A DNA stretch of 64,000 bases from Caenorhabditis elegans. Its lineage: Eukaryota > Nematoda > Chromadorea > Rhabditida > Rhabditidae. The translations under genes and the position numbers were made by a program. This document shows, in pieces, positions 21,301-31,600 of the stretch. The notes beneath the pieces were generated by a model that was not told where the DNA came from, did no database searches, and saw only the letters and a list, made by a program, of their open reading frames with translations. The stretch's first letter is position 1. The number at the start of each line of letters is the position of its first letter. The stretch lies in NCBI RefSeq assembly GCF_000002985.6, contig NC_003279.8:11346001-11410000 (forward strand), given 5' to 3'.

Positions 21301-24300
21301 TTTCAGAAAAAGCAGAGACTAGGTTTTTCCAAAGGGTGGCCTAGAAAGCCGCGAAAGTTAGGCCACCTAATAAATAAAATAGCTTTTTTTATAACATTTT
21401 CTATTGATTTGTTTTTGCAGCTTGTGAAAATATGGATTTTTAACCGAGTTATGGTGATTTTTAGTTGGTGGCCTAGAAAAATTCGGAGTTTTCTCGGCCA
21501 CTGGACATTTGAGGGGATAGCCCATGAAATTTTCAATTGATTTCGTTTTGCAGATCCCAGAAATATTGATTTTCAGCCAAGTTACGGCGAATTTAATTTG
21601 GTGGCCTAGGATTTTTCCGGTGGCCGAGGAAAATCGAAGTTCGGCCACTGGTCCTTTTAGCGGGGAAAGTTCATGAAATTCTCTGCTGATTCGTTTTTAC
21701 TGATCGTAAAAATATTGATTTTCAGCCGAGTTATGTCGATTTTTAGTTGGTGGCCTAGGAAATCCTAGGCCACCAATTTAAAACCGCCATAACTTGGCTT
21801 AAAATCCATATTTTTGATGTCTGAAAAATGATTTGAACTCAGCTAGAGCTGGGCTTCAACTGAACTTTATAGGATTTTCAAAAATATCACAATTTCGTGG
21901 CGGGACCCAAATTTTCGACTAAAATCCCAAAAAAGTTAGTTCAAACAAATCAGAACCCAGGCAATATGGGTGGAAAGCTCTCATCAGCGCGTAGATTCCA
22001 AAAATGATGTTTTCATGGCCTAGTTTTCCACCTGTTGGCCTAGAAACCCCTAGACACCCCTACCAAATCCATCAGCGTCGGGGTATTCGCTGTGGCCTGG
22101 AAGAGCATAATCCGTTCGGATTCGTTACGGAAATCCAATAATTTGGATATTGAAGCAACGAAAAGTTGAGTGGATTCAGTGTTGAAACGGGTGGGGTGAA
22201 GCCCGAGGGAGCAGATGGTCATGTCGGAGAGCAGGCTTGGATCTGAATAGGCTTGAATAGGCTTGGGATAATTAATTTGAACATTTCAGTTCATTTTCAG
22301 AAAAAAAATTTTCCAAAAAAAAAAAATTTTCCAAAAAACCGTACCGATTTGAATTTCCGAGCTTGTCACCACTTTCGCCAGCATTTCAGTCATTTTTCGC
22401 TTCTTAACATCACATTTCAGGCCTCTAATGATGGCCCAAATCTCTGAAATTCGGGCTGTAGTATCCTGTTGTTGGCAAGTACCGATAAAACAGTGATATA
22501 GTGATAAGGGTCTCGCATTTTCTTTATCTAATCGAAGAAGTTGACATGACATTTGGTAGATCTGGTTCTTGAAATCTGGGTTCTGTAGAGCTTCAGTTTT
22601 TAGAGTTGCTCCGACGTAGTCGACAACTGACTGGAAGAAAAAAAACGATTTTTTTTTTGGCCGGAATTTGGTAGAAAATACGGTAGTTCGACATTTTGAA
22701 GAAAAAAATTCAAAAAATTGTGAAAAAAATTTTTTGATTAAAAAAAAAATTTTTTTTGTAAGCATTTTTTTTCGGAAATTTTGATCGATGGGTTACTGTA
22801 GAGTTATGATTGTCTATTTTAAAAGTTCAAATAATTTTTTTTGAAATTTTAAAACTTTTTGGAAAAAAATTTTTTTGATTTTTAAAAAATTTTTTTTGTA
22901 AGCATTTTTCGGAAATTTTGATCGATGGGTTACTGTAGAGTTAGAATTGTCTATTTTAAAGGCTCAAATAATTTTTTCCTGACAATTGAAAATTTGGAAA
23001 AAAGAGAGAAAAAAGAGAAAAAAAAGTTTTTTTTTTCGAAAAATTTCAGTTTTTTAAACAAATTTTCTTAATTTAGCCTTTTTTTTTTGGATTTTTAAAA
23101 TTTGTAATTTTTTATGAATTTTTATACAAAAATTAACAGAAAAATGACCAAAAAGTTGAGAAAGAAAAATTATTTTTGGAAATTTTCGAAAAAAAATATT
23201 TTTTTTTTTGGAATTTTTATTTTTTTGAAATTTTTTATTTTTTTGAAAATTCGGATTCTCTCAGTGTGTTTTTTTATACAGAAATACAATATTTCACGAA
23301 ATCACAAAAAAAAAAGTTTGAAAATTTTCTTTTTGTACATTTTTTTCCAAAAAACTTCCTATTTTTCAATTTTTTTAATGATTTTCAAAAAATTAATTCG
23401 TATTTTTATATGTATTTTTTAAAACAAAAAGAAACCAAAAATTAACAAAAAGTTTTTAAAAATTCGAAAAAAAAAAAATTTTTTTTCGAAAATTTTGAAT
23501 TAATTTTTTTTTTGGAATTTTTTTTTCAAAAATGTTTTTTTATTGTTAAATTTCTATTTTGCATGGTGATCCGAAACACAACAACAAAAGAAATTTTCAA
23601 GAAATTTGAATTTTTTCGGATTTTTTAAAAATTATCAGTTCAAAAATTTTTGAAAAACAACTTTTTTTTGGAAATTTTTGCCAAACAAATTTTCGATTTT
23701 TTTTTTAATTTAGTAATAAAACAGTACTTTTCCTTGTTTTTTTTTCAAGCTAAACAGAACAAAATTTTCCAAAAAAAAAATTTCTTTTTAGGCTCAAAAA
23801 TTTTTTAGGCCCAAATTTTTTAGGCTTAAAAAAATTTTTCGAAAACAAAAATTTTTTTTTTAGGCTCAAAAATTTTTTAGGCCCAAATTTTTTATGCTTA
23901 AAAAAATTTTCCAAAAAAAAAAATTTTTTTTAGGCTCAAAAAATTTTTAGGCCCAAATTTTTCAGGCTTAAAAAAATTTTCCAAAAAAAAAAAATTTCTT
24001 TTTAGGCTCAAAAATTTTTTAGGCCCAAATTTTTAAGGCTTAAAAAAATTTTCCAAAAAAAAAATGTCTTTTTAGGCTCAAAAATTTTTTAGACCCAAAT
24101 TTTTTAGGCTTAAAAAAATTTTTTTTTTTAATAAATTTTTTTAGGCTCAAAAATTTTTAGGCCCAAATTTTTCAGGCTTAAAAAAATTTTACAAAAAAAA
24201 AATTTTTTTTTAGGCTCAAAAATTTTTTAGGCCCAAATTTTTTAGGCTTAAAAAAATTTTACAAAAAAAAAATTTTTTTTTAGGCTCAAAAATTTTTTAG

Positions 24301-27300
24301 GCCCAAATTTTTTAGGCTTAAAAAAATTTTTCCAAAAAACCCCCCGTACCCTCAACGGAATCCTGGTAATAATTTTAAAAATGAATTCCGTATACATTTC
24401 CCGTCGAATTTCCTTCAGAATACTGTATTTTTCGTGCATTATATCATTAATCAAGCAGATTTTTTGACAAAAAAGCCTCTCATCAATATTTTGTTTCGAT
24501 AGATTCTCCATTACACCGGCAACTGATGGATATTCTTCTGATTCGTCTGAAAATTGCGATTTTGGCGGAAAACATGACATTTTAAGGTAAAAATTCAAAT
24601 TTCTAGGGTGTTGCAAGTGCGCTCCATTGAGAATTTAACGAAAAACCCCGAATTTTGTTGAAAATCCAACGAAAAAGTTGCTTAAAATGTTAATTTTTCA
24701 ACGAAAATTCAAAAAAAAATTATATTTTTTGAGGATTTTAAGTAAAAATTCAAATATTTCTACGATGTTGTAAGCGCGCTCCATTGAGAAAAACGAGATT
24801 TTCACGTTTTCCACTTTTAAAAAACCAGCGTTTTATTGATTTTTTTAAATGAATTTTATAGAATTTTTTGAAAAAAAGGTGATTTTTCGGCGAGGACTTT
24901 CTGTGAGAATTCAAATTTCCAGCATATTGCAAATGCGCTCTATTGAGAAACTTGAAAAAATCGTGATTTTGGGATTCCTGGCGGTTTCCGTAGGATTTTT
25001 TAGGGTGGAAATGTAAATTTTAGCAGATTTTTTAAGATTAAAAAAAAATTCAAATTTCCAGCATGTTGCAAGTGCGCTCCAATGAGAATTTGACGAAAAA
25101 CCCCGAATTTTGTTGAAAATCCATTGAAAAAGTTGCATATCAATTAAAATATCAATTTTTAACGAAAATAATTCAATAAAATGCTATTTTTTGAGGATTT
25201 TAGGTAAAAATTCAAATTTCTGGCATGTTGCAAATGCGCTCCATTGAGAAAATCTGGATTTTCACGTTTTTCGCTACCAACGCCGGTGTTTTATTGATTT
25301 TTCTTGATTTCTATGGAAATTTATGAGGATACTATGATTTTTAGCCAATTTTAAAGGATTTTCTGCTAAAATTTAAATTTTCAGCATATTGCAAGTGCGC
25401 TCTATTGAGAAATTCACGAAAATCGTGATTTTGGCATTCCTGGCGGTTTTCGTAGGATATTTTAGGTTGGAAATATGAATTTCAGCTGATTTTTAAGATT
25501 TTAAAGGTAAATTCAAATCTCCAGCGTGTTCGAAGTGCGCTCCATTGAGAAAAACGTGATTTTAAGTTTTTTCGCTATCAAAGTCTGCGATTTATCGATT
25601 TTTCTTGATTTTTATGAAAATTTTATGAGGAAACTGTGATTTTCAGCCAATTTTAAAAGGGTTTCTGTGAAAATTTCAAATTCCCAGCATGTTGCAAGTG
25701 CGCTCCATTGAGAAAATCGTGTTTGGACGATTTTAATGGAAAAATTTGTGAAAAAATCCAAATTTCGCCAGATTTTCCGCAAAATACTCATAGTTCTCTA
25801 TAATTCCTAAGCAATTCAAATTCCTGTACTGTTGAAAGTGCGCTCTACTGAGAAAATTCACTAAAATAGCTGAAAATTGGAATTTTCAGCTAGTTTTTGT
25901 AGTTTTTAAACCGATTTTTCGATTATTCGACGATTTTCCGCACAAATTCGAATTTCCAGAGTGTTGCAAGTGCGCTCCATTGAGAAAATTCACTTTTCAG
26001 TCGATTTTTTATTGATTTTTTATCAAAAACGTACGCTGAATCTGTAAAAACTGCTCCAAAGTCTCATTTGCCAGCTTCTCCTTACTCAAATCCACATGCA
26101 CATTAAGCCGGCCCAAATCTTCCGCTGGATAGAACTTTTCCAGCTTTTCCTGGCAAATTTCCAGCTTTTTCTCTTCAAAAACTTGTGAAAAGCCTGCGGA
26201 AAAGGTTTTGAGCATCGAAAAATCGATATATTCCATCATTTCCGGCGAAAAATGCTCTAAAATCCAATTTTCCAGTGGTTCCGGGTAGATTTTATACTTG
26301 GAGCACACTTTTAAAACGTCCAAGGAGCCGGAATTTCGGAGCTCCGCGAGCACAAATTCATCGTTTGCCGGGATTTGAATATGTACTTGACTTGAGGCAT
26401 TTTTCAATGAAAGGAGCACTGAAAAATAGCAAAAAGCTGAAAAATCGCCGGGCTCTTCGTCTAAAATTGCCCGCCATTGTAGATCAACACACGTTAAGCC
26501 GGGAAGCTCTCGAAATGAAATTGGAAGGATTTTTGAGCAATTTCCAGTGGTTTTTATCGATTTTTTGCAGAGTTTTAGGAGGGTTTCCACGCATTTTTGA
26601 GAGTTTTTAAGAGTAATTATTCGGCAGAGCCAAGATCGATGAACATTGCTCCGAACTGCAGCTACTGGAGATGTTAGACCTCTGAAATTATAGAAAATTG
26701 TGAAAAAACTAGATATTTTGCTCTAAAACTAAGATTTCTAGCGATTTTTCAGTGTTTTTCAGCTAATTTTCAACGATTTATAGTGAAAATTCAAATTTCC
26801 AGCATATTGCAAGTGCGCTCTATTGAGAATTAGTCGAAAAATCGAGTTTTTCTTGGTTTTTCGGGAAAAATGTCGCTGAAAATATCAAATTTCCAACAAA
26901 AATACCGTCAAAAACGCCAATTTTTAGAGATTTTTCATTGAAAATTCGAATTTCTAGCGTGTTGCAAGTGCACTCTATTGAGAATTTTACGTGTTGCAAG
27001 TGCACTCTATTGAGAATTTTTTTTTTTTTGAAACCCGATTTTTGATGAAATTCCAACGAAAAAGTTGAACAAAATATCAAATTTTCAACGAAAATCTCAT
27101 AAAATGCCATTTTTTAAAAGGATTTTTCGTGAAAATTCAAATTGCTTGCATGTACAACAAGTGCGCTCCACTGTGAAAAACGAGATTTTCGCGTTTTCCA
27201 CTGCCAAAGCCGGCGTTTTATCGATTTTTCTGGTTTTTTATGGAAATTCATGAGAAAACTGTGACTTTCAGCTGATTTTTGAAGATTTTAAGCGAAAATT

Positions 27301-28318
27301 CTAATTCACAGCATGTTGCAAGTGCGCTCTATTGAGAATTTGTCGAAAAATCGATTTTCGCTTGATTGTTCGAAAAAAAAGTCGCTAAAAACATCAAATT
27401 TTCAATGAAAATTCAATAAAATGCCAATTTTTAAAGGATTTTCTGCGACAATTTAAATTTCCAGCGTGTTGCAAGCGCGCTCTATTGAGAAATTTACGAA
27501 AATCGGGATTTTTCTGATTTCTTCTTGAAAATTATGAATTTTTACCGTAATTTCTGATTTTTCGAGAAAAGTACTTTTTGCTAGAAAAAATGCTAATTTA
27601 ATAGAAAAAAAAGGCTTTTTGATTTTTTTTTTTTTGGAAACTTTTTTTGGAAGCAATTCTTCTTCAAAAACTTCAATTCCAAGTATAAATTCGAAAAAAA
27701 TCGAAATTTTTACTTGAATATAATAGCCGCAGTTTTATCACAAGTATCCGAATTCGAAGAAATTTGGAGCATCACACTTGAGCACCGAGCAGCGAGATCT
27801 TGATCCGAGGCGCAAGCCATTATCTGGAAAAATATTGATTTTTTGCGATAAAAATTAATTTTTGAGTCAGTTTTTAATGAAGATTTTGAATTTTTACACT
27901 ATTTTCCAGCTTTACCTCTTTGAAAATCACTTCATCCATCTGTTTTATCAGTCCAGAGCCCAAGAGCAGAGCCAAAAGCTCCCATCTCGCTTGTATCATC
28001 ATTGGAAGAGAAAGCAACACGTTATAGACCATTTTCGCCACTTTTTCGTGAAATTTTAGCTTTTGAATAGCTGAAACGAAGCTTGAAAGTTGTTTTTTTC
28101 CGCTTTTCCGGTCAATTTCCGCGCATCTGATGACTCCATAGCAGTTTCGCCTGGAAAATTAAAATTTAGTATTTAAAAATCAATAAATTCATGATTATCA
28201 ACCTGAAAACCTCCAAAATCTCCTCGTTTTCCTCTAATTTCGCGGCGTTTTTGTGCAAAAACTTGGTTACTCGCTTCACATCATCGATTTCCAGTGATAA
28301 ATCGTAAAAATCTTCCAT
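18386..28318 (-). CDS. Uncharacterised 843-residue helical (HEAT/ARM-like) protein, 11 exons
   Basis: Exons, 5' to 3': 28203-28318, 27916-28150, 27714-27823, 26035-26681, 24350-24546, 22345-22630, 22064-22242, 20761-21086, 19131-19246, 18921-19070, 18386-18555. All ten junctions keep frame and use GT/AG; the total is 2532 nt with TGA at 18386-18388. The start ATG at 28318 follows a TTTTCAG acceptor by 17 bases, suggesting trans-splicing. The protein is cytosolic-looking: no signal peptide or clear membrane span, and repeated amphipathic helices (for example GLTSPVAAVRSNVHRSWLC, about residue 155). This suggests a HEAT or ARM solenoid. A short stretch (LQWRAILDEEPGDF) faintly recalls the N-terminal HEAT region of GCN1, but this is not enough to name it. 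Introns are long and repeat-filled (1032, 1488, 1719, 977, 1514 bp). The gene is divergent from the WBP4-like gene across 305 bp. Confidence 0.8.
19250..20755. repeat. Phased A/T-tract satellite in intron 8 of the 843-residue-protein gene
   Basis: Irregular TTTTATCGATTTTTT repeats become a regular array from about 19820 to 20590. The unit is about 43 bp, alternating CAGTTTTATCGATTTTTTAA and CAGAATTTTATTGATTTTTT. T-tracts recur every 10-11 bp, the pattern described as periodic An/Tn clusters (PATCs) in C. elegans germline genes. Confidence 0.85.
21100..22050. repeat. GTGGCCTAGG hairpin repeats in intron 7
   Basis: Several copies of the intronic family with GTTGGTGGCCTAGG, CCTAGGCCACCAACT and CCGAGTTATGGCGATTTTTA. 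The segment near 21170-21215 and the one near 21745-21795 each carry both inverted halves. Confidence 0.75.
22640..23775. repeat. Low-complexity A/T sequence in intron 5
   Basis: Two similar blocks near 22750-22820 and 22870-22960 share TTCGGAAATTTTGATCGATG and GGTTACTGTAGAGTTA. The rest is A- and T-runs. The open frames of 89-102 residues here are composition artefacts. Confidence 0.7.
23780..24335. repeat. ~70-bp tandem repeat in intron 5
   Basis: Eight copies of a unit containing TTTAGGCTCAAAAATTTTTT, AGGCCCAAATTTTTTAGG and CTTAAAAAAATTTTCC, ending just before the exon at 24350. Confidence 0.9.
24600..25990. repeat. ~150-bp repeat with TTGCAAGTGCGCTCCATTGA core, intron 4
   Basis: Ten copies of the core, each preceded by CAAATTTCCAGCATG-like sequence, spaced about 130-165 bp. 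The array continues with the same phase-free spacing in intron 3 beyond the next exon. Confidence 0.85.
26790..27490. repeat. ~150-bp repeat with TTGCAAGTGCGCTCTATTGA core, intron 3
   Basis: Six copies of the same core as in intron 4 (near 26808, 26955, 26990, 27150, 27312, 27468). The 647-bp exon 26035-26681 interrupts the family. Confidence 0.85.
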
Positions 28319-28623
28319 TTTATTTTATTATTACCTGAAAATCATAAAAATTGAGGTGTTTTCATCGAAAAATGAGTGAAATTTCGTTAAAATTCATTAA
28401 ATTCGAATTAAATTAATTTTCTCCAGCTTGTCCGAGTGGAGTACACGCTGGCGTGGCCGAGCACATCCTCGGCCGTGTACTCCTCTCGGACAACGCATTT
28501 TTCGTTTTAATATTGCAAATTGTTTTTCATCGATTTTCCGCCGATTTTCCGCCGATTTTTGAAGAGAAAATACCAAAATAAACAATTTAAAACAAAAATC
28601 ACGAAAAAAAACTTTTTTCAGAG
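28319..28623. promoter_or_regulatory. Divergent promoter interval
   Basis: These 305 bp lie between the ATGs of the 843-residue-protein gene (-) and the WBP4-like gene (+). Both ends carry an acceptor (TTTTCAG complement at 28336-28342; TTTTTTCAG ending 28621), so both mRNAs are probably trans-spliced. The middle contains the hairpin at 28428-28493. No TATA box is obvious. Confidence 0.55.
28428..28493. other. Strong 66-nt hairpin in the divergent promoter
   Basis: The outer arms TTGTCCGAGTGGAGTACAC (28428-28446) and GTGTACTCCTCTCGGACAA (28475-28493) pair over 19 positions with one T-T mismatch. Inside, GGCCGAG and CTCGGCC form a second stem around a 6-nt loop, with an 8-nt bulge (GCTGGCGT) on one side. 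It is GC-rich against its surroundings. It could be a microRNA-like hairpin, a small foldback insertion or a regulatory cruciform. Confidence 0.6.
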
Positions 28624-31600
28624 ATGGCCGAGCAATGGGTTTCCACCGGAAAGCGATTTTGTGATATTTGCAAGGTAAAAAACTGAATATCACAGAAAAA
28701 AAATTTTCCTTAGCACTTTTCCTAGCAAAATCTTGAATTTTGATATCATTTTTAGCTTTAACAGCAAGAATAAAACGAATTTATCATCAAAAACTTGTTG
28801 TTGAAAAATGAAATTAAATGGGATTTTTCAGGAAAACTCGAATTTTTCCAAATATCGATTTTTCCAGGTGTGGTTCGGCAACAACCGAGCATCACAAGAC
28901 CACCATGACCGTGGAGAACGTCACAAGGCAATGCTCCAACAAAGAATCCGTGAAACAATGCAAAAAGGCAAAAAACAGGAGCTCGCCGACATGAAGCTCA
29001 ACGGAACTCTGGCGAAAATGGAGGCAGCCGCCGCGGCGTCTATGGCTCGAAACGGAGAGGCAATCGTTGCGGGACCCAGTTTACCTGCTACAGGCCTTCG
29101 AATGAACATTTTCGATCCATCAAAGCATAAAGATGTGGGAAGTATGGCGAAAGAGATGTCGTCGAGGCGAGAAGCCGCTGGAAATGTGAAAAGAGGGGCT
29201 CAAAGTGCCGCCGTAGGAGCTCCAAATGTGAAAATCACCAAGGATGATGTGGTTTCTGCGTACAGAGATTGTATGTAGTTTCTACGAGGAAACATTTGAA
29301 AAAAATCGCTAAAAACCCTTCCGGAAATTTAGATTTGTGACAAATTTCCTGCTCTTTCGGCTCGAAAAATGCATATTTTACTGAAAAATCGCTTTATTTT
29401 CGTTTAAATAAAGTTTTCCCTGAAATTCTGGCTGAAAAATCGTTAAATATTGGATTTTCCACCTGAAAAATGCCATTTTTCACGGAAAATCGGTGAAAAA
29501 CCTTTAATTTTCACTTAAAGTTCCTGTTTTCTTCGTAAAATCTTTAGAAAGTGGTTGAAAACCCGAAAAAAGCAGAAAATTGGCAATTTTCTCTTGAAAT
29601 GCTGAAAAATCCACTGAAAATCGCTGAAAATCGGCTCAAAACTCGATTTTTCGATCGAAATTTGCAAAAAAAGTGTGAAAAACTGCTCGAAAACCTGGTT
29701 TTTCACCCAAAATCAATCAATTTTGCCCATTTTTTCACAATTTCCACTTTAAATCGGTGGTTTTTCGATCAAAATTTGCTGAAAATCTGGTTTTTCACCC
29801 AAAAATCGTAAAAATTACCCAAATTTTCCGTTTTTTTCCACTAATTTTCCCTAATTCCACTGAAAATCGGGGGTTTTTCGACCAAAATTTGCAATAAATT
29901 TGCAGAAAAAGCTGATATTTTGCCAAAAAAGTACAGAAAATCGGCTTAAACACAGGTTATTCATGAAAATCACTCAATTTTTCCTTTTTTTCGGGAATTT
30001 TTCTCAATTTCCGCTGGAAATCTGTCGTTTTTTTCCATCAAAATATACAGAAAATCGGCTTAAAACCTGGTTTTTCACCCAAAATTCATGGAAATCACTC
30101 AATTTTCATCGATTTTCGGCTGAAAAACGGCTTAAAAACTCGATTTTTCACCCAGAATTCATAAAAATCACTCAATTTTCTTCGATTTTCCGCTAGAAAT
30201 CGGTGGCTTTTAAATCAAAAAGTACAGAAAAAGCTAGAATTTTGCCTGAAAATTGCAAAAAAGCAGCTTAAAACCTGATTTTTCACCCGAATTCCACAAA
30301 AATCACTCAATTTTCTTCGATTTTTGCCTGAAAAACGGCGTATAAACTCGATTTTTCACCCAAATTCCACAAAAATCATTCAATTTTTCCCAATTTTTCC
30401 ACTCTAATTCCCCGCTCAATTTTCAGTAACAAATCCAAATGCAGCAGGTCCAGCTCTCCCGGAGCATCTCGCCGTTGGTTATATGCCTGAAACTCAAGTA
30501 CAATGTGTTGAAATTCAATGGGTTCGAGCAAAAAATCCCTCGGCTCCTCCAGGCCATTATTATTGGAATTTATTCGATAATTCGACACGTTGGACAGCTC
30601 CGGCTCATTTTTATACGGAGCAACAGTATGAGCAAAAATGTGCAGAATTTGAAGAGCAGAGAACGAAAAATTATTATGGAATGGATGAAGTTCAGGTTGG
30701 CAAATTGAATGGAAAATGGACGAAAAATCGAGATTTTGGCTCAAAATTTGACTGAAAAATTCGGAAAATACGTTAAAAATGAAGCTTTTAAGCCAAATTC
30801 GGCCGAAAAATCAAAATTTTTGGACTTTTCCCCGAAAATTTACGTGAAAAATTCAGTTTTTAGCTTGGAAATTGCTGACTGAAAATTGGACTAAAAAAGC
30901 TGAAAAACCAACATTTCGCATTAAAATTTGACTGAAAATACCTTAAAACCCACACATTTTTAAGCCAAATCCAGCGGAAAATCGAAATTTTTGGCTTTTC
31001 TCCATTTTTTGGCAGGAAATTGCTGAAAATTTTATGAAAAATGGCTCAAAATTGCTCAAAATTGCTTAAAAACGGCTAATTTTCGATGGTTTAGAGACTT
31101 TTTGTACGGAAATAACTTGAAATTTTGGATTTCCACCATTTTCTCATGTTTTTCTAAAAAATTTCGTTAAAAATAGTCTGAAAATCCCAAAAATAACGCT
31201 ATTTTTCAGGAAAAAGTCGAGTTTTTCGTGGAAAATCAATAAAATTTTAGAAAAAAATTAATAAAATTCTGTTTAAAAAATCAATAAAATTCTTCAAAAA
31301 AATCGATAAAATTCCAGAAAAAATCAATAAAATTCTAAGAAAAAATCCAAAAAATTCTGTTAAAAAAATCGATAAAATTCTGAAAAAAAAAGTTTTGAAA
31401 AAATCAATAAAATTCTGGAAAAAATCGATAAAATTCCAGAAAAATCAATAAAATTCTGTAAAAAAATCAATAAAATTCTGCAAAAAAATCGATAATTTTT
31501 TTTGTCACTTTTCACCCAAAAAACCGAAATTTCAGGCTGTTCGAAGTGGAAAAACCGACGTAGAATCATACATAAAAGCTCAAATCTCAAAAAGTGGGCT

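Noticed and set aside
22640..23450. Phe/Lys-rich frames of 89-159 residues
   Set aside because: They are produced by T- and A-runs within an intron; only the 22345-22630 part of one of them is a true exon.
28428..28493. tRNA gene
   Set aside because: The hairpin has tRNA-like GTCCGAGTGG text, but there is no cloverleaf, no B box (GGTTCGAATC type) and the arms pair along their whole length.
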